NCBI GenBank assembly: GCA_015067715.1
Contig: SVLY01000017.1
Coordinates: 1-47,608 of the forward strand
From: Oscillospiraceae bacterium
Lineage (GTDB): Bacteria > Bacillota > Clostridia > Oscillospirales > QAMX01
Reading direction: 5' to 3'
Length of the DNA: 47,608 nt
Shown: one piece after another, positions 15,658-23,048 of the stretch
How the letters are laid out: each line of letters starts with the position of its first letter
Numbering within the stretch: position 1 is the first letter of the stretch
Position numbers and translations under genes: made by a program
The notes under the pieces: model-generated
Told to the model about the DNA's origin: nothing
The model's database searches: none
Seen by the model: the letters and a program-made list of their open reading frames with translations, nothing else

Positions 15658-17898
15658 TCACGACTTTATATCCAGGCTTTTTGCAAGCCTCACCATGTCC
15701 CCGGCGATAGAGCCTGCGATCTCTGCGTTGGCGGCTTCGGCAACTATCTTTATCTTTTGGGAAACCGCCGAGGGACAGAGTGTTGCAACGCCCCTCGGTG
15801 TGGACACGGTGACCCCCTGGGCGGCGTCGGGAGAAAAGCTGCCAACCATTCTGCCCATGAGCCGGGCTCTCGGGGTCTCACAGCTCACCTCTGCGCTCAC
15901 CGTGGCGTAGGGCGGGAGCTCTCCGAAAAGCTCCTCCGGGCTGAGACCCGTCCTGTCAAGCTCAGCGAGCAAAAACACCGCCGACCTTGCCCCGTAAAAG
16001 CCCACACCCTGTTTTGCGGCAAGTTCCGCTCCGTCGGCGTCCCTTCCCACCCGGAGCACCGCCGAGCCGCACCGGTTCACCGCCAGAGCGAAGGCCGCCG
16101 GATCTGTGGCGTGAAGCGCCACGGGAGCGCCGGGCTTTGACTTTGCCAGCGCCAAAAGCGACATTCCCCGGGTGTGCTCCGTGGAAAATTCTCCACGGTA
16201 TTCCATGCGGAAGCCAAAGCCGTCGGCAGTGGGGCCCAAAAGTATGGCGTTTTTGGTGTTTTCCACCCTGAATCCGGACAGCCGCAGAGCTTTTTCCATT
16301 ACCTCCCGGGCTCCCCCCTCGCCGGAGACCCAGACCGGGGTGCGCTTTTCCCCGGGTATTACCGCCGATGCGGCAATCAGCTCTTCCGCGCCGGAAATGC
16401 GGCGGAGGTTTCCTGTCTTTTCGCCCCCCTGCCCCCGGCTGAGGGCGAAGAGGAGCTTTCTCTGTTCTCCCGGGGACAGGGGCATGCCCGTTTCCCCGTA
16501 TATCCAAAGCTTTTCTCCGGACAAAAACAGGCTGACCTCTCCCCGGAGCATGGGGCAGAGCTCTGCCGCCGCGGCGCAAAAGCTTCCGTCGTGGTACAAA
16601 ACCTCTGCCCCTCCGCTCAAAAGCCCTGCCGTAAGGGCAGAAGCGGCGGCAGGATTGTCCCTCTCCCCGACCAGAGCACGGCGCTTTCCCATTGCGCACA
16701 GGGCTCTTCCCAGAGCAAAGCACAGCTCCGCCTCTCCGGGCAGAGCGCCGTTTTCGAAGTGCACCCGGCCGATGTCGCCCTGTCTGCCCGCTTTTTTCAC
16801 AGAGCCGCTCTCCATGCAGGCGTTTTCTTCTAGAACGGCTCCGGCGGCAACGAAGCTGTGATCTCCGGTGTGGGCTCCGGGGCCGATTATGCTCCCCCGG
16901 CGGGCAACGGAGCACGTCCCCACAACGGCCTCCCGGCAGACTATGGTGTCCTCCACCTCCGCGCCCCTGCCAAGCCGGCCGTAAACGGCACTTCCCACGG
17001 CGGTACTCCCTGCCTCGGCAACTGCACCCGGCCCCAGCACGACCCCGGGGCCAAGCCTTACACCCGCCTCGACCCGGGCGCCCTCGCAGATCAGCACCGG
17101 AGAGATCAGCTTTGCCTCCGGGCTGACGGAAGCCTTTTTGGATACCCACACTCCGCTCTCCCGCTCCGGGGATTCCGGGCTCAGGCCTGTCCGCCCCTCG
17201 AGATAGTCCATATGGCATTTCAGGTAGGCCTCGGGGCTTCCGATATCGCACCAGTATCCCCGGGATACGAAGCCAAACAGCCGCCCCGAGGGCAGAAGAG
17301 AGGGGAAAAGATCCCCGGAAAAATCGTATTTTTTGCTCTCCGGGATCATCATGAGGGCTTCCTTTGACAAGATATATATCCCCGTGTTCACAAGGTCCGT
17401 GAACACCCCGTCCCAGTCGGGCTTTTCCGCAAAGCCCAGAACCCTTCCGGCGCCGTCCGTGCGAACAAGGCCGTACTCCGTGGGCTCGGAAACGTGGGAG
17501 AGCACCATTGTCACAAGTGCGGAGTTCTTTTTGTGGGCGGCGGCAATGGCGGAAAAGTCCGCATCGAATATCCCGTCGCCGCTGAGCACAAGCATGTCCT
17601 CACCCTCTTCCAGAAGGTCGGCGCAGGCTCTTGCGGCGCCCGCCGTGCCAAGGGGGGACTCCTCCATGCGGTAGGTTATCTCCACGCCGTATTCCCTTCC
17701 GTCGCCGATACCCCGGCGTATCACCTCGGGCAGGTACATCACCGTTACCGCCGCGCGCGTTATTCCGGCAGAACGGAGCCTGCCCAGAATATGCCCCAAA
17801 ACCGGGCGCTCTCCCAGCTCTGTCATGGGCTTTGGAAGAAAAGAGGTAAGGGGGCGAAGCCGCGTGCCTTCTCCCCCTGCAAGAATACAGGCCAACAT
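15658..17898 (-). CDS. Sugar nucleotidyltransferase fused to left-handed beta-helix and degenerate phosphomannomutase domain
   Basis: A 746-residue protein with the layout of bacterial mannose-1-phosphate guanylyltransferase/phosphomannomutase fusions. Residues 1-230 form the nucleotidyltransferase: LAGGEGTRLRPLT at 6-18, SGDGIFDAD at 106-114, EKP at 158-160, WCDIGSPEAY at 216-225. Residues about 250-365 are hexapeptide repeats (LISPVLICEGARVEAGV onward). Residues about 385-746 align with phosphohexomutase domains but have lost the active site: no TASHNP (GEVSLFLSGEK at 453-463 stands there), DGFGFR at 559-564 for DGDxDR, and CPSAVSQ near 708 for RxSGTEP. The nucleotidyltransferase may be active on an NDP-sugar; the mutase half is probably regulatory or structural. 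The nucleotide is not certain. Confidence 0.85.
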   Translation of the reverse strand: MLACILAGGEGTRLRPLTSFLPKPMTELGERPVLGHILGRLRSAGITRAAVTVMYLPEVIRRGIGDGREYGVEITYRMEESPLGTAGAARACADLLEEGEDMLVLSGDGIFDADFSAIAAAHKKNSALVTMVLSHVSEPTEYGLVRTDGAGRVLGFAEKPDWDGVFTDLVNTGIYILSKEALMMIPESKKYDFSGDLFPSLLPSGRLFGFVSRGYWCDIGSPEAYLKCHMDYLEGRTGLSPESPERESGVWVSKKASVSPEAKLISPVLICEGARVEAGVRLGPGVVLGPGAVAEAGSTAVGSAVYGRLGRGAEVEDTIVCREAVVGTCSVARRGSIIGPGAHTGDHSFVAAGAVLEENACMESGSVKKAGRQGDIGRVHFENGALPGEAELCFALGRALCAMGKRRALVGERDNPAAASALTAGLLSGGAEVLYHDGSFCAAAAELCPMLRGEVSLFLSGEKLWIYGETGMPLSPGEQRKLLFALSRGQGGEKTGNLRRISGAEELIAASAVIPGEKRTPVWVSGEGGAREVMEKALRLSGFRVENTKNAILLGPTADGFGFRMEYRGEFSTEHTRGMSLLALAKSKPGAPVALHATDPAAFALAVNRCGSAVLRVGRDADGAELAAKQGVGFYGARSAVFLLAELDRTGLSPEELFGELPPYATVSAEVSCETPRARLMGRMVGSFSPDAAQGVTVSTPRGVATLCPSAVSQKIKIVAEAANAEIAGSIAGDMVRLAKSLDIKS

Positions 17899-17985
17899 AT
17901 CCGTTAGTTCAACTCCTTAGTTCAGGTTTGTTCCACGGAAAGTATAGCCCAATATTTACCTGTTTATTCCCCGAATTTTGGGGAC

Positions 17986-18789
17986 TTATTTTTTCGGAAT
18001 GAATTTATCGCTTTCGCAAAGCCCAAGAACGTCGATGACCCGTTCAAAAACCTCCTTTGCAAAATAGAGGGACTCGGGATGGTGGGCGTCGCTTCCGCAG
18101 AAGAACTTACAGCCTGCGGCTTTTGCTATTCTGAACGGGCGAAGGACGGCCTCCTCCTCTTCGGGGGCGTAGCGCATATCGTATGCGTTCAGCTCAATGC
18201 CAACGCCAAGCTCTGCCGCCCGGCTAAAGAGCCGCTCCATTTCGGCCTCGGGAAGCATATTCAGCACGGCGATATAGTCCTCCCGGCTTGCAGGGGCAGT
18301 GAGACTGCAGGTGAGGTGGGCAATGCCGACCTTTTCAAAGGGCAGGTCGCACTTCAAAAGCCCGTCGAACCGCTCCACCCAGAGCTCTGCCCGGCGGTCA
18401 AGGCTTTGGGCATCCTCTTCGGAGAGGGTGAAGCCCGTCATGTGCAGGTGGGTGGTGGGTATCAGCACAAAGTCAAAGTCCTCAAAGGTGCTTTTGTCCA
18501 CGCCCACGGTGAAAAAACGGTCCATGTCCGTCTCACAGCCAAAGAGCACGTCTATCCCACACAGCTTCTGAATGGGAAGGGAAGCGGAGATATGCTCCAT
18601 GTCCTGGAGCTTATACCAGTCCGAAGCGCCGGGAACCTTGCTGTCCCAAAAGTGGTCTGTAATGCATATCCGGGAGAGCCCCTGTTTTTCTGCGTATTCG
18701 CAAATGGCAGAGACGTTCTGGGCCGGATCGCCGGAGCAGAGGGAGAGGTGGGTGTGGATATGAAGATCGTGGTCGGCAGTAAATTTCAT
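17986..18789 (-). CDS. PHP-domain phosphoesterase, HisK-like
   Basis: A 267-residue metal-dependent phosphoesterase of the histidinol-phosphatase (HisK) type. The metal ligands are in order: HDLHIHTHLS near 8-17 (HxH), CITDHFW near 43, GCETDMD near 90 (Glu), TTHLHM near 116, IAHL near 155, and GSDAHHPESL near 233. All expected residues are present, so it is probably active. No other histidine genes are nearby. It is co-directional with the DUF4091 gene (26 bases upstream) and the fusion gene downstream; a sugar-phosphate or nucleotide substrate is equally possible. Confidence 0.8.
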   Translation of the reverse strand: MKFTADHDLHIHTHLSLCSGDPAQNVSAICEYAEKQGLSRICITDHFWDSKVPGASDWYKLQDMEHISASLPIQKLCGIDVLFGCETDMDRFFTVGVDKSTFEDFDFVLIPTTHLHMTGFTLSEEDAQSLDRRAELWVERFDGLLKCDLPFEKVGIAHLTCSLTAPASREDYIAVLNMLPEAEMERLFSRAAELGVGIELNAYDMRYAPEEEEAVLRPFRIAKAAGCKFFCGSDAHHPESLYFAKEVFERVIDVLGLCESDKFIPKK

Positions 18790-18815
18790 AGAGCTGTCTT
18801 CCTTTTCTGTGAGCT

Positions 18816-20459
18816 TTAGCTTCTTGCGGCGATCTCGGCGTTCACCCTTGCCCGCAGACGGGGGAGGAACCCGATGTCACGGGGGTAATCGGTAAGGGTG
18901 ATCTCTCCGCCGGCCTCGGTGCGGATAAGGTCAAGGACAAACTCTCTGTCGGAAAGGCTCTCGAGAAGCTGCAGGGCGCGCAGGTCGTGCATTGCCTGGC
19001 GCATTGCCATATATCTCAGAGACTCCTCAGGCACGCCGTTGGCGCCGGGGTAGACGACGAAGGGATCGCCTGCGGGGAAGGCCTCGTCCGCGTCGGTGAC
19101 AGCGTAGGGGTCTATTCGGTAGCGGGACACCTGGGCGTTGTAGAAGTTAAAGCCCCACTGCAAAAAGACCTTAAGGTCGTAAACGTAGAGCTGAAGGCCA
19201 AGAATTCTGGTGCGCTGGAAGGGCATTGCGATAAAGACGTTGGAAACGTCCTTCGTCTGGCCGCAGCAATAGTAGATCCCGAGATCGGGAACGTTTCCTG
19301 CCAGGAATTTCGGCAGATCTCCGCTGTCGCTTGCGGGAACGGGGCAGTCCACAGCGCCGGCGTCGTAAAATTCGTAATTTGAAAGGGCGTCCATGAACTT
19401 AAAGCCGGGAAGATATTTTTTTGCCTGATCCCGCACGGCGGTGTAGTGGTCAAGATGATCCTCATGGGGCTCGTCGGAAACGTGGAAGCGGCATCTGTCC
19501 GCAATGCCAAGACGGTGAAGCTCGCCTGCGAGCTCCGGCAGGAAGCAGGACAAAAACTCCGCATATTCCCCGCCGATCGCGGGAGTCTCCCAGCCGAACA
19601 GACGGCGGTACTCCCCGTCCACGGTGGCCATGACCTTCGGTGCGGAGGTCGCGCCCCACTGGGTGTAGAGGTGGGACATTTCAAAATATTCAATGCCGCA
19701 CTCAAGGCACATTTTCACCCAGCGCTCAAGGGCGGAAAAGTCAAAGCTGTATTTGCCCCCATCCCGTCTCACACCAATAAGCTGGACCGTGGTGCGCTCG
19801 CCGCCGACGTAGGTGTCCAGGGGAGGTGTGAAGAGGGGGGTGAGGAGCATATTTACGCCCATTTTCGCCGCAGAGCGGACGAAGTTTTCAACGATTGCCC
19901 AGTGCTCTTCGGAAAATGCCTCTACCCCGTAATAGTCCGCAAGGCAGTCGCAGTAGAACCATTTCGTGTGCTTGAGCTTCTGGGGAGGAAGCGCTACGGC
20001 AGTGTAGCACACCGGCACGGTGCGGGTGACGGTCTCGGAGAGTTCTCCGTTCCAATCCAACAGAGAAACGGTAACGTTTGCCATATATTGGCCGCTCGGG
20101 GTATTCTCTTCGGGCTCAAGGTCCACCCAGAAGGCTCTCCACCAGCCGCAAACCTTTGCCTTGCCGGACTCATCCACCTCCCGGAGAAGATCCGGGAAAA
20201 GCCCCGGCTCACGCCTGAGATAGTCGTCATCCTCACAGTCCGGCCAGATGGGCACGGTGACCGGCACCTCCACCACCCGGCGGACTTTAGATACAAAGCC
20301 CGGGGCTTCGACGGAGAGCTTTACGGTGCCAAGGGCCTTCACCGCCACCTGAAACGAGGCGGTCTCGCCCTTTAAGATGGATATATTCACGTTTTCGCAC
20401 TTTGGCTCGGTATCGGAAAAGATCTTTTCCTGGGGGCTTATTATCCTGCAATCCAGCAT
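18816..20459 (-). CDS. DUF4091 protein, glycoside hydrolase 123-like
   Basis: About 547 residues. The N-terminal 190 residues form beta-sandwich-like sequence (SFQVAVKALG, SGQYMANVTVSL); the middle is a TIM-barrel-like domain with KWFYCDCLADYYG near 175 and VSDEPHEDH near 330, whose Asp-Glu pair matches the GH123 catalytic motif; the C-terminal part (LGLQLYVYDLKVFLQWGFNFYN) is the DUF4091 signature. There is no signal peptide, so it acts in the cytoplasm unless exported otherwise. I begin at ATG 20459 because the promoter at 20502-20530 would lie inside or just before any earlier start; GGAG stands 13 bases ahead. Known GH123 enzymes are N-acetylgalactosaminidases; the substrate here is unknown. 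Confidence 0.78.
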   Translation of the reverse strand: MLDCRIISPQEKIFSDTEPKCENVNISILKGETASFQVAVKALGTVKLSVEAPGFVSKVRRVVEVPVTVPIWPDCEDDDYLRREPGLFPDLLREVDESGKAKVCGWWRAFWVDLEPEENTPSGQYMANVTVSLLDWNGELSETVTRTVPVCYTAVALPPQKLKHTKWFYCDCLADYYGVEAFSEEHWAIVENFVRSAAKMGVNMLLTPLFTPPLDTYVGGERTTVQLIGVRRDGGKYSFDFSALERWVKMCLECGIEYFEMSHLYTQWGATSAPKVMATVDGEYRRLFGWETPAIGGEYAEFLSCFLPELAGELHRLGIADRCRFHVSDEPHEDHLDHYTAVRDQAKKYLPGFKFMDALSNYEFYDAGAVDCPVPASDSGDLPKFLAGNVPDLGIYYCCGQTKDVSNVFIAMPFQRTRILGLQLYVYDLKVFLQWGFNFYNAQVSRYRIDPYAVTDADEAFPAGDPFVVYPGANGVPEESLRYMAMRQAMHDLRALQLLESLSDREFVLDLIRTEAGGEITLTDYPRDIGFLPRLRARVNAEIAARS

Positions 20460-20501
20460 TGTACTCTTCACGCTCCTTAAGCTTATACGGATCCTGCTTT
20501 T

Positions 20502-20530
20502 ATTATATATCAACCCCGAGATTAATGCAA
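20502..20530 (-). promoter_or_regulatory. Promoter of the DUF4091-PHP-nucleotidyltransferase operon
   Basis: Minus strand TTGCAT (20525-20530), 17 bases, TATAAT (20502-20507). Predicted start near 20495, giving a leader of about 35 bases. It lies directly behind the stop of the lipoprotein gene and argues against the ORF start at 20513. Confidence 0.7.
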
Positions 20531-20537
20531 TGTTTTT

Positions 20538-21629
20538 TCAGTGAGTAACCCTCTGACAGGGATAATAATATATCCGCTCCCAGGTATCGGCTTCAACATC
20601 ACTTGAGCACTTTGCCATAAGCAGGGTACCGTTGTTGGATATCATATGTCTGATAACCGAGTCTTCGCCCTCGTCCGGGACAGCCACACGTTCAAAGGTA
20701 CAGTTTTTGGGGTCGAGCCTGTAGAGCTCGTTCGTTCTCCTGATGTAGAAATACTCATGCTCAGTCTCCCCCGAATTCAACACGTGCTCCAGAGCGTAGT
20801 CGAACAGGATGACCTCAGCCCCGTTTTCGTCATAGCGGCACAGTCTTGACGCTCCCCCGAGATCGGCCAGATAGAAATAGTTTTCAAATACCCGCACTGC
20901 ACCCACGCCCCCAAAGGGGTATTGGAGAACCACGTTTGTTATATCCAGTTCGGATACAAGGGAAAAACCGGAATCGTACTTTGAGATATATCCGGTATCT
21001 GCCGACTCCTCGTAGGTGTAGACAAACTCCCCATCAGACTCCATAAATAACACACGCCGCTCTTCTGCGTTTTCTCCCCGGTCAAACTCCACTCTTTCCG
21101 CTTTTCCATTGGGCTCGATACGCTCGACAAAGGTCACGGTCTTTCCCCCGACCAGATCACCCTGCAGGGCATACAGCTCTCCGTCAAGACTTATCAAAGG
21201 TATCAGCTTCATGTTGTATGTGTTTTCACACACCGTATCCATTTTTTCCTTTGAAAAATCAACTGCATACAGCACGTTTTTTGGGCGTTCACTCCCTCTG
21301 ATCGTAACGTAAAAATACATTGTATCTCCGATCATGGCATAGTTTCTTCCGGTCAGGGAATGGTTTTTGGCTTCTCCGACCTTTTTGAGCTCGCCCGTTT
21401 GGAGATCGGCAATGTAATACAGTTCACTGCCGTCTGCCATCCGGCAGAAGAAACCTTTTTGCCCGTACAGCACCTTAATAAACCCGGAATCACCGTGTTC
21501 CGGAAGCGCTCTTTCCAAAGTATAGCTGTTTTCTCCGTCGGACGTTACCGTCCAGCCAACAGACTTTTCCGCAGAACAGCCCGCCAGAAAAAGTGCCGTC
21601 AGAACGATCATCACCCAAAGCTTTTTCAT
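20538..21629 (-). CDS. Lipoprotein of unknown function, possible beta-propeller
   Basis: A 363-residue protein starting at ATG 21629 (GGAGGAAATAGA in front; the ORF opens earlier without support). The N-terminus is a lipoprotein signal: MKKLWVMIVLTALFLAGCS with the LAGC lipobox, so it should be anchored on the outer face of the membrane. The rest has repeated short beta patterns of the kind YYIADLQTGELKKVG, LYAVDFSKEKMDTV and FYLADLGGASRLCRYDE, which resembles DUF5050-type propellers. It follows the C39-like gene and its terminator. No enzymatic motif is visible; a sensor or scaffold role is a guess. Confidence 0.75.
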   Translation of the reverse strand: MKKLWVMIVLTALFLAGCSAEKSVGWTVTSDGENSYTLERALPEHGDSGFIKVLYGQKGFFCRMADGSELYYIADLQTGELKKVGEAKNHSLTGRNYAMIGDTMYFYVTIRGSERPKNVLYAVDFSKEKMDTVCENTYNMKLIPLISLDGELYALQGDLVGGKTVTFVERIEPNGKAERVEFDRGENAEERRVLFMESDGEFVYTYEESADTGYISKYDSGFSLVSELDITNVVLQYPFGGVGAVRVFENYFYLADLGGASRLCRYDENGAEVILFDYALEHVLNSGETEHEYFYIRRTNELYRLDPKNCTFERVAVPDEGEDSVIRHMISNNGTLLMAKCSSDVEADTWERIYYYPCQRVTH

Positions 21630-21666
21630 TCTATTTCCTCCGCAAACAGAAAGATCATCCAGTCCG

Positions 21667-21697
21667 AAAAAAAGACAGGGGCAGAGCACAATGCCCC
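21667..21697 (-). terminator. Terminator after the C39-like gene
   Basis: Minus strand GGGGCA (complement of 21692-21697), eight-base loop, TGCCCC (complement of 21678-21683), then TGTC and seven T (21667-21673). It ends 38 bases before the lipoprotein ATG, so the lipoprotein may depend on read-through; no promoter of its own was seen. Confidence 0.75.
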
Positions 21698-21713
21698 GCC
21701 CCCTTGCCGGTTA

Positions 21714-22628
21714 TCAGTAAATAAACCCCATATTGGCTTCGTCATAAGCGTTAAACACCTGAGTGCCGCTCATGGCATAGGACCAGCCGACCCCGGAAAG
21801 CTCCGACTGGGCATAACCCACGTAAGGATCGGCAAGGGCAAAGCGTTCATAGTCGCTCATTGCCCCGTACACAGACATAAAGTGACTGCTGGCCGTATAA
21901 TACCAGCCTTCTTCCTCAGAAAAGGACAACCCGACGATCGGCGGCGCATCCACAACCGCAACACCCATATAAAGCCTATAAGTGAATACGCCTATTCCGG
22001 AATCCCGGTCAAAGTGATATAAAGTTCTGGTCTGGCTTCCGTTGAGGTAGGCCTGCATATTTTTGAGAGGTGTTCCGTTTGAATTTGTTCCGCACGCCCC
22101 AGCCACGGCGCTTTGGGCCGGGGCAGAACCGTTGATATATTTCAGTGCCGCCTGAACACAGGCGGGACCGCTATTATCCTCGTTAGCCTGACTGTAAACA
22201 ATGTACCCCGGCAGGTAGGTCCAGGATGCCCTTGCGCCGTTGGAAGCCCTTTCAAGAGCGAGAGCAATAGCTCTGTCGAGCTGTTCCTCGGTATATAGCT
22301 TTTGAGCGCTAATGTCAAACCCCTGAGCACGATCCCCCTCTCCGGTCTCTTCATCACCAAAGGCAGTTTCAGCCTCGCGGAATTCATCATCCGTATCAAG
22401 AAAAGAAAAGTCGCCCAAAGCCAGTCTGACAGCTCTGTTGACCTGCTCCTCGGTATACCTCTTTTGGGCGTTCAGATCAAATGCGGAAGGGGAAAAAACC
22501 GTAACCTCCGACGTTCCCATATCCGCTTCCCCGGATGCAATGAATATATCGTTATCAGCGGCAAAAGCAGCAAGACAGGGAAGAAGCACGGTCAGAAAAG
22601 CGAGAAGAGCAAACAAAAACCGTTTCAT
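21714..22628 (-). CDS. Secreted C39-like cysteine-peptidase-fold protein with Ser at the catalytic Cys position
   Basis: A 304-residue exported protein. I start it at ATG 22628 (GAAAGGAGCAGG in front), giving a clear signal peptide MKRFLFALLAFLTVLLPC and a cleavage region AAFAAD near 21-25. Two imperfect 22-residue repeats of the form FD-x2-AQK-x-YTEEQ-x2-RA-x2-LAL lie at 50-71 and 104-125. The C-terminal half resembles Peptidase_C39_2: Gln147, then SGPACVQAAL at 153-162, GTNSNGTPLKNMQAYLN at 180-196, His249 in SSHFMSVYG and Asp267 in ADPYVGY. The residue six after Gln, normally the catalytic Cys, is Ser153; Cys157 is displaced. It may bind peptides or be inactive. Confidence 0.75.
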   Translation of the reverse strand: MKRFLFALLAFLTVLLPCLAAFAADNDIFIASGEADMGTSEVTVFSPSAFDLNAQKRYTEEQVNRAVRLALGDFSFLDTDDEFREAETAFGDEETGEGDRAQGFDISAQKLYTEEQLDRAIALALERASNGARASWTYLPGYIVYSQANEDNSGPACVQAALKYINGSAPAQSAVAGACGTNSNGTPLKNMQAYLNGSQTRTLYHFDRDSGIGVFTYRLYMGVAVVDAPPIVGLSFSEEEGWYYTASSHFMSVYGAMSDYERFALADPYVGYAQSELSGVGWSYAMSGTQVFNAYDEANMGFIY

Positions 22629-22680
22629 AAATAAACCTGCTCCTTTCTGAATCAGTTTCTTACAGTAAACGTCTGCATTT

Positions 22681-22868
22681 TTACCGCGCATGCTTCAAAC
22701 GAAACACGCGCCGATCCTGCTGAACTTCAGCCTCATCCTCCACAGACAAATCCGGGGAAAGTCAGACCGAAGTGCAGCAACACGATCGTAAATAAAAGAG
22801 ATCAATGCAAGCACATCCATTTCTTCCGGTTTTGACAGTATTCGTAACAAATCAGACATATATCCCAT
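22681..22868 (-). pseudogene. Small ORF with an apparent frameshift, ahead of the C39-like gene
   Basis: From ATG 22868 an uninterrupted frame reads MGYMSDLLRILSKPEEMDVL onward for about 38 protein-like residues. At the C-run opposite 22754-22757 the coding signal moves by one base: frame 0 continues as basic, unlikely sequence to a stop at 22695, while the shifted frame reads PDLSVEDEAEVQQDRRVFRL and stops at 22681. One extra C would give a continuous protein of about 62 residues. The ORF begins almost at the predicted start of transcription, with at best a weak GGGA site before the second Met. It is a decayed gene, a sequencing error or a frameshifted gene; the function is unknown. Confidence 0.45.
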
Positions 22869-22881
22869 GGGTTACGTATTC

Positions 22882-22911
22882 ATTATATCACACGAAAGAA
22901 AACAATGTCAA
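22882..22911 (-). promoter_or_regulatory. Promoter of the small ORF and C39-like gene
   Basis: Minus strand TTGACA (22906-22911), 18-base spacer, TATAAT (22882-22887): both boxes perfect. Predicted start near 22875, leaving about 245 bases before the C39-like ATG, mostly taken up by the frameshifted small ORF. It diverges from the promoter at 22988-23017. Confidence 0.8.
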
Positions 22912-22969
22912 CAGGTTTCTCCGCTCTTAAGTCTTCCGGGAAATGCCCAAAATATCCAAAGCTTCGTAT

Positions 22970-23008
22970 AGCTGTCTCTCCGGGGCATTGACAGCTATCT
23001 CTCCGGGC
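22970..23008. repeat. Direct repeat around the -35 box of the PHP gene
   Basis: AGCTGTCTCTCCGGGGC at 22970-22986 and AGCTATCTCTCCGGGC at 22993-23008 are nearly identical and start 23 bases apart, about two helical turns. The second copy begins on the last base of TTGACA and fills most of the spacer. This is the usual geometry of tandem activator or repressor sites. The binding protein is unknown. Confidence 0.55.
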
Positions 23009-23017
23009 TGGTATAAT
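22988..23017 (+). promoter_or_regulatory. Promoter of the PHP gene 23049-23999
   Basis: TTGACA (22988-22993), 18 bases, TATAAT (23012-23017), both perfect. Start predicted near 23024, then AAAGGAAAGGAAG and the GTG at 23049. Confidence 0.8.
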
Positions 23018-23048
23018 AAGTTAAAAAGAAAGGAAAGGAAGCCATACT

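Noticed and set aside
15962-17251. 429-residue Arg/Gly-rich frame within the nucleotidyltransferase gene
   Set aside because: Out-of-frame reading of a GC-rich gene on the same strand; extreme Arg/Gly/Pro content.
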